The notes: generated by a model from the letters alone, not told the origin. A DNA stretch of 64,000 nt from Oscillospiraceae bacterium (GCA_031256825.1 JAIRPV010000027.1:21320-85319); one strand, 5' to 3'. Positions 16,578-23,976 are shown, counted from the first letter of the stretch. Numbers and translations are program-made.

Positions 16578-16999
16578 AAGTGATGGTGATCAACGGGCCG
16601 AACCTGAATCTGCTGGGCATCCGCGAGCCGGAGATCTATGGCAGCGGAAGCTATGCCGCGCTGGCGCGATACATTGAAGGAGCGGCGGCGGATTTGGGGA
16701 TCGAGGTTTTGGTGCGGCAATCGAACCACGAAGGGGAAATTGTCACATGGATTCAGGAATGCTATGGCGCTGTGGACGCGATTGTCATCAATCCGGCGGC
16801 GTATACGCACACAAGCGTGGCGATTTTGGATGCGCTGAAGGCGGTTGCGCTGCCCGCTGTGGAGGTGCACCTGAGCGACGTGCAGACGCGGGAGGAGTTT
16901 CGCAGAACGTCTTACAGCGCGCTGGCCTGCAAAAAAGTGATTGCGGGGCAGGGATTCGATGGGTACCGGATGGCGCTGGAGTTCCTTGTAAAGGGATAG
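16574..16999 (+). CDS. aroQ: 3-dehydroquinate dehydratase, type II
   Basis: Dehydrates 3-dehydroquinate to 3-dehydroshikimate. The 141 residues match the dodecameric type II family: INGPNLNLLGIREPEIYG (catalytic Arg and Tyr), QSNHEGEIVTWIQ, INPAAYTHTSVAILDAL and EVHLSDVQTREEFRRTS. It is the last gene of the operon and supplies the step between AroB and the AroE/K fusion, so with aroF, aroB, aroA and aroC all enzymes from PEP plus erythrose 4-phosphate to chorismate are encoded here. The ATG lies in the aroE/K stop. Its 3' end overlaps a degenerate 22-nt palindrome (16987-17008). Confidence 0.95.
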   Translation: MKVMVINGPNLNLLGIREPEIYGSGSYAALARYIEGAAADLGIEVLVRQSNHEGEIVTWIQECYGAVDAIVINPAAYTHTSVAILDALKAVALPAVEVHLSDVQTREEFRRTSYSALACKKVIAGQGFDGYRMALEFLVKG

Positions 17000-17008
17000 A
17001 GCTTGTCA
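16987..17008. repeat. 22-nt inverted-repeat family member, TGTAAAG-N8-CTTGTCA (aroQ 3' end)
   Basis: It spans the aroQ stop. Together with an inversely oriented copy at 17052-17073 it brackets the terminator between the convergent aroQ and galactosidase genes. Confidence 0.65.
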
Positions 17009-17020
17009 CACTGAACAAAA

Positions 17021-17049
17021 CCGCCTCCCACGAGGGAGACGGCTTTTTT
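17021..17049 (+). terminator. Intrinsic terminator between aroQ and the alpha-galactosidase gene
   Basis: CCGCCTCCC, ACGA loop, GGGAGACGG, then C and six T. One mismatch. It lies in the convergent gap. Confidence 0.85.
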
Positions 17050-17051
17050 AT

Positions 17052-17073
17052 TGACAAGGGTTATACCTTTACA
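17052..17073. repeat. 22-nt inverted-repeat family member, TGACAAG-N8-CTTTACA (galactosidase 3' end)
   Basis: In opposite orientation to the copy at 16987-17008; it covers the last codons of the minus-strand galactosidase gene. Confidence 0.65.
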
Positions 17074-19262
17074 AGGTGCAGATTCCGGCTGGCGAAGTCG
17101 CCGCCAAACCAGACCATGCGCAGGCCCGCGTTCATGATGGTGTCGCCATGCAGTTCGATGGCCCACTCCTCAATTTCGTAGACGGCGTCCGGATCGAGGC
17201 CGCGCGGATAGATGCGCATATCCCAGGAGTTTTGCTCAGCCAGCACGGTGAAGCACTGCACCAGCGCTTCGCTCCGGTCGGGCGAGACCACCATCCAGGC
17301 CGCCGATTGCCCTTCAAAGGGGCTGCGCAGACGATAAAAATCGCCTTCGCGGACGAGCGGCTGCAACTGCTTGAACCGGCTGTTGATTTCGCGCATTTGC
17401 GAAAGGTCTTCCGGCGGGAGCTTGGTGGGATCGAGTTCGTAGCCGAAGGTGCCGCACGTTGCCACGTCGGCGCGGTATTGCAGGGAAGTTACGCGCCCGC
17501 GCTCGGGGATTTTTGACACATGCGCGCCCATGCTTGCCACCGGATAACAGATGGATGTGCCGTATTGGATGCGCAGGCGATCGGCGGGATCGGTGTTGTC
17601 GCTGGCCCAGGTTTGGGGCATGTAGTAGAGCATACCGGGATCGAACCGGCCGCCGCCGCCGGAGCAGCTTTCGTAGAGGATATGCGGGAATTCTTCGACG
17701 AGGCGCTCCATTAACTCATAAAGGCCCAGCAGATAACGGTGTGAAACTTCACCCTGCTGCTGCGCTGGGAAGGCCGCGCTGAAGACTTCCGTCAGGTTGC
17801 GGTTGAAATCCCACTTGAGATAGACGATGTCGCAGCTGCGCAGCACAGCGCTGATTTGCTGATAAAGATTCTCGCGCACTTCCGGCAGGGTGAGGTTCAG
17901 CACGCACTGGTTGCGGCCAAGGCTGCGCCCGCGGCCCGGGATGTGCAGCGCCCAGTCGGGATGCGTGCGATACAGCTCGCTGTTGGGCGAAATCATTTCC
18001 GGCTCGAACCAGATGCCGAATTGCAGCCCCTCGGCCTTTACGCGCTCCACCAGTTCCGGCAGGGAGCAGCCGAGCTTTGCTTCGTTCACCGACCAGTCGC
18101 CCAGCGAAGAGGTGTCGTCGTCGCGCTTGCCGAACCAGCCGTCGTCCATCACCAACAATTCCACGCCCGCTTTGGCGGCGGCGGCGGCGAAATGAACGAG
18201 TTTCTCCGCATCGAAATCAAAATAGGCGGCTTCCCAGCTGTTGATGAGGATGGGGCAGGGCTTGCGCTTCCATTCGCCGCGGATCAGGTTGTTGCGATAG
18301 AGCCGGTGCAGCGCACGGGAAATGCCGCCGAGGCCTTCGCTGGAATAGCTGAGCACGGCTTCGGGGGAGGCGAATGTTTCGCCCGGGCGCAGCTGCCAGC
18401 AAAAGCCGTCGGGGTTGACGCCCAAGGCGACGCGGGCGGTGTGCATTTGCGAAACTTCTGTTTCGATGCGGAAATTGCCGCTGTATACCAATGAAAAGCC
18501 AAAAACGTCGCCCTGGTTTTCGTCGGCGTTTTTTGCGCAAAGGGCCATAAAGGGGTTGAGCTGGTGCCCGGTGGCGCCCCGGCGGCTTTGCAGCGATTGC
18601 GTGCCGTGGCGCAGCGCAACGCGTTCCGGGCTGCGTTCGCGGCCCCAGGCGCCGTGCAGGCCGATCATATCGTAGTTCATGGATGGGAATTCGACGCAGG
18701 CGCTTTGCAGGCTTTCGATCGCCAGGGTTTCGCTGCCGGTATTTTCCGCAACAGCCCAGCGGGTGACAATATTCAGCCCCGCAAAAACGGTGTAATAGAG
18801 CTTGACTTGCAGGCCGAGGAGCGCGTCTTCCATGAGAATCACGAGGGTGTCGCCGTCGGCCGCTTCGTTAAAATAGGTGGCGGGCAGGCCGGGCAAGCCG
18901 GGTTTTTGCCCGGGCAAAACCTCGTGGGAGACATACTTCAGGCAAACGGCCCTGGCCCCGTTGGCGGCGCACGCAGCCACGGCGGGCACGCGGTAATCGC
19001 TGACGCCGCAGCCGGGGTATTCCTGCAATGCGGTGTCGAGGCTCATAGAGGTATATTGGATTTGATCGGGGGCTTCCGGAATATTTGCGCTGAACGACGC
19101 CCCGCCGCCGAGTTCGGCATGCAGATCCGGCTCCGTTTCGCTGATATGGCCGCCAAAATGCAGGTGATACAGGTAGCCTTCGGGAGAAATCTGCATGGCG
19201 TAGCTGGCGCTGCCCGCATGCAAAAGGAAGGATTTAGAGCGCTCGTTGTATGTGATGGGCAT
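17061..19262 (-). CDS. Alpha-galactosidase, glycoside hydrolase family 36
   Basis: Hydrolyses terminal alpha-1,6-galactose from raffinose-type sugars and galactomannan. The 733 residues follow the classical bacterial GH36 layout: N-terminal beta-supersandwich (1-320), TIM barrel (about 325-650) and C-terminal beta domain. Barrel motifs include PILINSWEAAYFDF, ELLVMDDGWFGKRDDD, GIWFEPEMI, the nucleophile in YLKWDFNR (D485) and the acid/base in WASDNTDPADR (D555), plus the galactose-binding SCSGGGGRFDPG. There is no signal peptide, so it is probably cytoplasmic and needs sugar uptake by a transporter not in this window. The start at 19262 is preceded by AAAGGAT; its promoter is at 19331-19359. 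A CCTTTACA-containing palindrome overlaps the 3' end. Confidence 0.94.
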   Translation of the reverse strand: MPITYNERSKSFLLHAGSASYAMQISPEGYLYHLHFGGHISETEPDLHAELGGGASFSANIPEAPDQIQYTSMSLDTALQEYPGCGVSDYRVPAVAACAANGARAVCLKYVSHEVLPGQKPGLPGLPATYFNEAADGDTLVILMEDALLGLQVKLYYTVFAGLNIVTRWAVAENTGSETLAIESLQSACVEFPSMNYDMIGLHGAWGRERSPERVALRHGTQSLQSRRGATGHQLNPFMALCAKNADENQGDVFGFSLVYSGNFRIETEVSQMHTARVALGVNPDGFCWQLRPGETFASPEAVLSYSSEGLGGISRALHRLYRNNLIRGEWKRKPCPILINSWEAAYFDFDAEKLVHFAAAAAKAGVELLVMDDGWFGKRDDDTSSLGDWSVNEAKLGCSLPELVERVKAEGLQFGIWFEPEMISPNSELYRTHPDWALHIPGRGRSLGRNQCVLNLTLPEVRENLYQQISAVLRSCDIVYLKWDFNRNLTEVFSAAFPAQQQGEVSHRYLLGLYELMERLVEEFPHILYESCSGGGGRFDPGMLYYMPQTWASDNTDPADRLRIQYGTSICYPVASMGAHVSKIPERGRVTSLQYRADVATCGTFGYELDPTKLPPEDLSQMREINSRFKQLQPLVREGDFYRLRSPFEGQSAAWMVVSPDRSEALVQCFTVLAEQNSWDMRIYPRGLDPDAVYEIEEWAIELHGDTIMNAGLRMVWFGGDFASRNLHLVKV

Positions 19263-19330
19263 GGCGTGATCCTTTCTGTTTGTAGCATTTTTGATAGGAT
19301 AGCGCACCTGCGGTGACAGGTTATGCGCTT

Positions 19331-19359
19331 ATTATAGCAGAATTCAGGAAAGAATGCAA
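19331..19359 (-). promoter_or_regulatory. Sigma-A promoter of the alpha-galactosidase gene
   Basis: Read on the minus strand: TTGCAT (19359-19354), 17-bp spacer, TATAAT (19336-19331). Same hexamers as the fucosidase, dapL, gdhA and cobalamin-operon promoters. Confidence 0.82.
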
Positions 19360-19392
19360 GGGGCGCTATAAAAAAACAGCAGGAATTCCTCC

Positions 19393-19408
19393 AAACGAAA
19401 TTTCGTTT
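19393..19408. promoter_or_regulatory. 16-bp perfect palindrome, candidate operator in the divergent region
   Basis: AAACGAAATTTCGTTT lies between the alpha-galactosidase promoter (minus) and the promoter of the SipW-type protein gene (plus). Its core CGAAATTTCG also occurs in the 184-bp repeat. It could be a regulator site acting on either gene. Confidence 0.5.
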
Positions 19409-19436
19409 TGAATTGGAAAAAATTTTCTTTCCCCTC

Positions 19437-19465
19437 TTGACAAACGCAAAAAAAGGGAGTAAACT
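19437..19465 (+). promoter_or_regulatory. Promoter for the SipW-type exported protein operon
   Basis: TTGACA (19437-19442), 17-bp spacer, TAAACT (19460-19465). Confidence 0.65.
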
Positions 19466-19515
19466 ATTTTTAGTAAGTAGAATGTTTTTTTGGGAAAGGC
19501 AGGGTTTGCTAATGA

Positions 19516-20145
19516 ATGGCAAAAATTGGAAACGGGGGGGGTCTGTCTAATTTTGTCACGTTAGCAGCCCTGATTCTCCTCGTCATAAGTTTGCTGACCA
19601 CGCCGTTTGCGATGTCGAAGTACTATGCAAGCGGGTCGGGGTCGGCTGTTGCGTATATTGCGAAGTGGGATCCAATCTTCGCTTCGCGCCCCCGGCTTTC
19701 AAACAGCGGCGCGGCTCTGAATTATAACAGCGCCTATGGCTCGACCGGTTCAGGGTCTACATCGACCGGGTTTGGCGCAACCGCAGTTTGGCAGGAGCTT
19801 TCCATGAAAAACGCTGGCGAAACAATGGCGGATTTCACGTTCTGGGTGGGCTACGAAACCGATAGAAGCACGGCGGTCACGGCAAGTTCATCGAAGCTGG
19901 CAACCGTGGTTTTTACGGCTTATACCGCGCCGGTCGGCTACGCAGCGTCGAACGATTTGACCCCTACCGTGATCAACAACGGAGACGGCACCTGGAAGGT
20001 GAAAGAGGTGGAACCCGGGCAGTCGTTCTGGGTGCAGCTGCACTTTTCTGATGAAGGCGCAACTGCTTATTCGGGCGCGCCGATGAACGCAAACAATGTA
20101 GGCCTAAAATGCAAGTTGTTCCTGACGGCAGTTCAGGTAGATTAG
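19516..20145 (+). CDS. TasA/camelysin-like exported protein with SipW-type signal (N-terminal G8 tract)
   Basis: A 209-residue protein with an N-terminal hydrophobic segment (FVTLAALILLVISLLTTPFAMS) followed by KYYASGSGSAVAYIAKWDP, the pattern that marks SipW-processed TasA/CotN-like proteins. The rest is predicted beta-rich, with Ser/Thr/Gly-rich stretches (about 55-85), compatible with a fibre or surface-layer subunit. The start is uncertain: ATG at 19516 reads through a run of eight G (19534-19541) into the conserved frame, while ATG at 19512, with the better-spaced ribosome site, reaches that frame only if the run has seven G; with eight it stops after 12 codons. The glycine-rich gene follows 10 bp downstream and a SipW-like peptidase lies at 50642-51409. 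Confidence 0.78.
   Translation: MAKIGNGGGLSNFVTLAALILLVISLLTTPFAMSKYYASGSGSAVAYIAKWDPIFASRPRLSNSGAALNYNSAYGSTGSGSTSTGFGATAVWQELSMKNAGETMADFTFWVGYETDRSTAVTASSSKLATVVFTAYTAPVGYAASNDLTPTVINNGDGTWKVKEVEPGQSFWVQLHFSDEGATAYSGAPMNANNVGLKCKLFLTAVQVD
19534..19541 (+). repeat. G8 homopolymer at the translation start, possible phase-variable tract
   Basis: Eight consecutive G within the first ten codons. Loss of one G would move the productive start from ATG 19516 to ATG 19512. Confidence 0.7.
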
Positions 20146-20155
20146 GAGAAATACA

Positions 20156-21145
20156 ATGAAACGGAACTTGTTTTTGCGCCTGGCGGCGCTGGCAACGATC
20201 CTGACGGTTGCAACTGCCTCGCTGTGCTATGGGAAATACACGTCCACGGAAGCGGATGGCGCGGATTTTTATTTGACCAATTCAAAGACAGAGATCTTAT
20301 ACACCAGCGGAAGCGGAAGCTTTACTCCGGCAAAAGGGTATTGGGCCATTTATATGAAAGGCGGGGCGGGAGGAAGAGTCAACTATTCGAACAGCGGCCA
20401 AGGCGGCGCGGCGGGAACGCTCATGACGATATGCGAGTTTTCCGGGTCAACCGTTTATTATTGGGTTGCCGCAGGGGGGAATGCGTCGCCTTCTAATAAT
20501 AGCTTTACTGGCTCTGCAAGCTATGGCGGAGGAGAAGGCTATGGCGCAGGACAAACGAAAGCAAAGGCGGCTGGCGGCGGCGGCGCTTCGGTGCTTGCAA
20601 CGGGAGCAACCCCAACTGCGGCAAACCTGATTGCGGTAGCTGGCGGCGGGGGCGGGGGCGGCCCCGCCTGGAACCCAACCAATGACAATGTGCAGGGAGG
20701 CGACGGCGGCATTTTAGCGCCAACGGTCGGCAGCGGCGTTGCTGCCGGCACCTGCGGCGGAAACAACAGAACCCAAACAACCGCCCAAGGCAACAATGGC
20801 GCGGGCGGCGGCGGCGCGGGCAGCGCCGGAAGCGGCGGCAATAACGCTGGGTTTTTAAGGGGCGGCGACACCAGCTCTTGGGGCGGGGGCGGCGGAAGCG
20901 GATATTATGGCGGGGGCGGCGGAAGCGGCGATAATAACGGCGGCGGGGGCGGCGGCTCTTCCTGGTCAAGCGGCTCAGCTATGATCACAACAGGGGCCTA
21001 TGCCTATGCCTACAATTATTTTGATGCAAAGGGATATCTGACTGCGCCGCCCAGGGTCATTAAAGGCGGAGAGAATGGGTACAGCGGCCTGATCCATATG
21101 GTTTACCTCGGCCTGAACCCGGTTGCCGGAGCGGAGTTCTTTTAA
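20156..21145 (+). CDS. Glycine-rich exported protein with SipW-type signal
   Basis: A 329-residue protein. Residues 1-30 form a signal segment ending CYGKYTSTEADGADF, the same SipW-type KYxxxxxGxxA arrangement as the preceding gene. After a short beta region comes a long Gly/Ala/Ser/Asn-rich core (about 75-285, with many GGGGG and GSGYYGGGG units) resembling bacterial glycine-rich surface proteins, then a C-terminal segment (PPRVIKGGENGYSGLIHMVYL). No catalytic motif is visible. It lies 10 bp after the TasA-like gene with AGGAGA before its ATG, so the two are cotranscribed and may build one extracellular matrix or filament. The role is inferred from composition only. Confidence 0.78.
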   Translation: MKRNLFLRLAALATILTVATASLCYGKYTSTEADGADFYLTNSKTEILYTSGSGSFTPAKGYWAIYMKGGAGGRVNYSNSGQGGAAGTLMTICEFSGSTVYYWVAAGGNASPSNNSFTGSASYGGGEGYGAGQTKAKAAGGGGASVLATGATPTAANLIAVAGGGGGGGPAWNPTNDNVQGGDGGILAPTVGSGVAAGTCGGNNRTQTTAQGNNGAGGGGAGSAGSGGNNAGFLRGGDTSSWGGGGGSGYYGGGGGSGDNNGGGGGGSSWSSGSAMITTGAYAYAYNYFDAKGYLTAPPRVIKGGENGYSGLIHMVYLGLNPVAGAEFF

Positions 21146-21169
21146 CCCCGTAAAAATTTTATTTTTCCC

Positions 21170-21198
21170 TTGCATTTCCCAAAATCCTGTGTTATAAT
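21170..21198 (+). promoter_or_regulatory. Promoter of the cobalamin-riboswitch operon
   Basis: TTGCAT (21170-21175), 17-bp spacer, TATAAT (21193-21198), directly ahead of the riboswitch. Confidence 0.85.
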
Positions 21199-21204
21199 AG
21201 AGAT

Positions 21205-21372
21205 GTTGCATGGTGCGCCCTCGGGCGCTAAGAGGGAACCCGGTGCGAATCCGGGGCAGCTCACATCTACTGTTATCAGCTACGGCTTGCCCACGCGCGC
21301 GGCCATTGGGGTTCATGCCCCGAGAAGGCGGGCAAGCCGGTTTGAACTGAAAGCCAGGAAACCTGCCAAGCA
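21205..21372 (+). promoter_or_regulatory. Cobalamin (B12) riboswitch aptamer
   Basis: The conserved parts occur in order: AAGAGGGAACCCGGTGCGAA and TCCGGGGCAG (the GGGAA...GGTGxGAATCC core), a long variable P7-P10 hairpin region with GGGGTTCATGCCCC (about 21308-21321), and the B12 box GCCAGGAAACCTGCC at 21352-21366. It binds adenosyl- or methylcobalamin and should switch off the downstream operon when B12 is plentiful, using the terminator at 21460-21490. Confidence 0.93.
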
Positions 21373-21459
21373 ACGGTGCAACCTTTCGGTGAGGAAAGCG
21401 CTGTTGCCATTTTGGGCTTGCCGCACAGGCGGCTGGCTTTTTAGGGTAATAGGCACAAG

Positions 21460-21490
21460 CCTTGCCGGAACACGGCAGGGCAAATTTTTT
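21460..21490 (+). terminator. Expression-platform terminator of the cobalamin riboswitch
   Basis: CCTTGCCG, GAACA loop, CGGCAGGG, then CAAA and six T. The stretch 21373-21459 (GCAACGG... CTGTTGCC) can form the competing hairpins. Confidence 0.75.
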
Positions 21491-21529
21491 ATGCCCCGCC
21501 GCGTGCGGCAATGAAAGGATTCCAATCTT

Positions 21530-22705
21530 ATGAACAAAACGCATACCACAAAACGGTGGCTCTCGGCGCTGCTGGCGGCTGTTATGGCGCTGGGGCTGCT
21601 GTTCACAGCCGTTGTGCCCGCCTCGGCGGCGGGTTCCCTTTCCATAACCATCAGCTACTCGGACGGCACGGGCTTTTGGATAGCGCCGGGCAGCCGCTTT
21701 GCCGTAGCCGCCGACGCGGCGGAGGACTATGGCTACGAAGACAGCTTTGGCGGCGGCAAGACCTCTGCTCTGGATGCTGTTGTGGCGGCCGTCGCCGCCA
21801 TCTACGGCGAGGACAAGGACGCCGTCAACGAAGCGCTGAAGGTTTCCGGCGGCGGGATATCGGACTTTTTGGGGCACGGCTATAATTTTATCTATTTGGT
21901 GAACGACGTTTTGCCCGGCGACACCCCTGTGACCGACTATGAACTGCACGACGGCGACAGCGTTGCGCTCTATGCCTTGCAGGAGGATTATGCCGACGAC
22001 GTGTTGGTATGGTTTGAACAGGATGGGCAAAAAATAACCTCGATCCAAGCGGAAGCCGGGGCGCCCTTTGAGGTGACGGTGAAAGGCATTGGCGCTTTTG
22101 GATGGGGCGACTGGGCCATGCCGGAAGACAGTTATGCGGGCGCGGGGATTGTTCCGGTCACGCTGGAAGATTCCGGGCTGGGGTTCCAGGCCGGCCGGTT
22201 GGGGGATACCCCCATCGCGGTTTCGGACGCGAACGGCAAGGCGGTGATCACGCTCCCCACGGCCGGGAAGCAAGTTCTTTCCGCCGTTGAGTGGGATTCC
22301 GATACCGGGGTTGCGGTGATTACCCCCTGGCTGGAAGTGACTGTTGTGAAACCCCTGGCTGAAGAGAAGGCCGACGCGAAGGCCGCGCTTGCCGCTTATC
22401 GGAACGCCGCGGATTACCGGGACGCCGAGAAAGCCGCTCTGGCCGCCGCGATTACGGCGGGCAGCGAGGCAATCGACAAAGCCGCCGACGCTGCGGGCGT
22501 TGCAAGCGCGCTTGCCGCCGCAAAGGCCGCGATTGACGCCATCAAGACCTACGCGCAGCTGACCCAGTGGTGGGAAAGCCCGCCGCTGAACCCGTTCTGG
22601 CACTGGGTATTGCGCTACCTGCTCTTCGGCTGGATCTGGATGGAGCCTGCCAATGTGGCGTGGTTCCGGCATTACATCCTCTTCGGCTGGGCGAAGAAGG
22701 CCTAA
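21530..22705 (+). CDS. Exported DUF4430-like (transcobalamin C-terminal-like) protein with helical repeat and aromatic tail
   Basis: First gene under the cobalamin riboswitch, 391 residues, exported (signal peptide MNKTHTTKRWLSALLAAVMA, cleavage near ASAA). Residues 36-165 resemble the DUF4430 beta-rich module: a helix (KTSALDAVVAAVAAIYGED), then NFIYLVNDVLPGDTPVTDY and ELHDGDSVALYAL, the VNG...Y.L.DGD pattern in a diverged form. Residues 166-270 look like an Ig-like beta domain (DVLVWFEQDGQKI onward), 275-345 like a three-helix FIVAR-type repeat rich in Ala/Lys, and the last 45 residues form an aromatic tail (HWVLRYLLFGWIWM, then HYILFGWAKKA) that may anchor it. I infer a role in extracellular B12 capture from riboswitch control and neighbours. 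The DUF4430 match is weaker than in the protein at 23977. Confidence 0.75.
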   Translation: MNKTHTTKRWLSALLAAVMALGLLFTAVVPASAAGSLSITISYSDGTGFWIAPGSRFAVAADAAEDYGYEDSFGGGKTSALDAVVAAVAAIYGEDKDAVNEALKVSGGGISDFLGHGYNFIYLVNDVLPGDTPVTDYELHDGDSVALYALQEDYADDVLVWFEQDGQKITSIQAEAGAPFEVTVKGIGAFGWGDWAMPEDSYAGAGIVPVTLEDSGLGFQAGRLGDTPIAVSDANGKAVITLPTAGKQVLSAVEWDSDTGVAVITPWLEVTVVKPLAEEKADAKAALAAYRNAADYRDAEKAALAAAITAGSEAIDKAADAAGVASALAAAKAAIDAIKTYAQLTQWWESPPLNPFWHWVLRYLLFGWIWMEPANVAWFRHYILFGWAKKA

Positions 22706-22820
22706 TCCGGGCGTTTCATCAAAACCGCGCAACCGAATCACCGTTGCTCGCATCCCTATCATTCTTGCGCGGGAAGCTGCTTGCGGGCGGCTTCCCGTTT
22801 GATACAAAGGAGTGTACGCT

Positions 22821-23951
22821 ATGAAAAAAAAGCGTTGTTCAGCTGTTTTGGCCCTGCTGCTGGGGCTTGCCATTCTGTTTGGCGCAGCCGCCGGCGCTGC
22901 CCCCGCCGACGACGCGCGGGCGGCCGCGCTGGGATACCTGCGAGAAAAAGTGCCCAGCCCGGCGGCCGACAGCGTTGGCGGCGAATGGGCTTTGATTGCC
23001 CAGGCGCGCGCCGGGCAGCTAGCCGAGGCGCAAAAGAGCGCCTATCTTGCCAACCTGGAGCGGTCGATCCGGGCGAACGCCACAGTGGATGCGGCCACCG
23101 GCGCGGCCCGGTTCAGCCGCCTGACCGACAATGCCCGCGCCGTGCTGGCGCTGACCTCCGTTGGCATAGACGCGGCGCGGTTCCAAGAATATGATCTGAT
23201 CAGCGCGCTGCCGGATTTGGCGCAGCTCCAGCGGCAGGGCGTGCCCGCCGTCGCTTACGCTTTGCTGGCGCTGGACAGCGGCAATTATCTCAATCATTCG
23301 CAGGGCGGCGAGTTTCGCTCCTCCGCTGTGGAGTGGCTGACAGGCCACGCCGCGGCAACCGGCGGCTGGAACCTTGCGGGCAGCGCGACGGGGGCCGCCG
23401 CGCCGGACATCACGGGCATGGTGCTGCAGGCGCTGGCGCCTTACTCCAACGCGGGGGAAGACGCTGCGCGCGCCGCTGTGCGGAGCGCTTTGGACGCATT
23501 GCAAACAATGCAGGACGCCGACGGCGGTTTTTGTTTTGAAGACGAGGGCAAAACCGCCGAAAGCGCCGCGCAGGTGCTTGCGGGGCTTGCCGCGATGGGC
23601 GAAAGCGGCGCGCTTTTTGACGGCGCGCTGGGGAATCTGCTCACTTATCAGGAGGCGGGCGGCGGCTTCCGGCACACGGAAGACGGCGCGGTCAACCAGA
23701 TGGCCACCGAACAGGCGGCGCTGGCGCTCGTGGCCTGCGATCGCTTTGCCAAAGGCGAAACCGCCCTATATGACATGAGCGACGTGGCGCTTGCCCCGTT
23801 TGCCCCGGCTGCCCCGGCTGCTCCCGAGCCAAAGCCCGATTCCGGCACAGCCGCGAAGCACTGGTGGAAGGACATGAACCTGTTCCTGAAAATATTTTTG
23901 GGGATCATCACGCTGGGCCTTGTGCCGCTGATTGGCATGCTGTCGGCATAA
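22821..23951 (+). CDS. Exported alpha/alpha-barrel protein (prenyltransferase/squalene-oxidase repeat; intrinsic-factor barrel-like)
   Basis: 376 residues: a signal peptide (KKKRCSAVLALLLGLAILFGAAAG), a helical toroid (about 35-320), a Pro/Ala linker and a C-terminal membrane segment (KHWWKDMNLFLKIFLGIITLGLVPLIGM). The repeat signatures are those of the bacterial prenyltransferase/squalene oxidase repeat family: DSVGGEWALIAQARAG, PDITGMVLQALAPY, DADGGFCFEDEGKTAESAAQVLAGLAAMG and NQMATEQAALALVA, ending LYDMSDV. The same alpha6/alpha6 barrel forms the N-terminal, B12-contacting domain of animal intrinsic factor and transcobalamin, whose second domain is DUF4430-like. Lying between two DUF4430 genes under a B12 riboswitch, it is most simply read as the barrel half of a split cobalamin binder. 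Start ATG at 22821 after AAAGGAG. Confidence 0.82.
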   Translation: MKKKRCSAVLALLLGLAILFGAAAGAAPADDARAAALGYLREKVPSPAADSVGGEWALIAQARAGQLAEAQKSAYLANLERSIRANATVDAATGAARFSRLTDNARAVLALTSVGIDAARFQEYDLISALPDLAQLQRQGVPAVAYALLALDSGNYLNHSQGGEFRSSAVEWLTGHAAATGGWNLAGSATGAAAPDITGMVLQALAPYSNAGEDAARAAVRSALDALQTMQDADGGFCFEDEGKTAESAAQVLAGLAAMGESGALFDGALGNLLTYQEAGGGFRHTEDGAVNQMATEQAALALVACDRFAKGETALYDMSDVALAPFAPAAPAAPEPKPDSGTAAKHWWKDMNLFLKIFLGIITLGLVPLIGMLSA

Positions 23952-23976
23952 AAGGCGAGCGAAAGGGCTGAGAGAT

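Noticed and set aside
2648..19316. The shared 12-mer CACCTGCGGTGA upstream of both glycosidase genes (2648 and 19305).
   Set aside because: Only one short match in each region, at different distances and orientation relative to the promoters; chance cannot be excluded.
21225..21250. GTGCGAATCC looked like a tRNA T-arm.
   Set aside because: It is the conserved core of the cobalamin riboswitch; no acceptor or anticodon arms can be placed around it.
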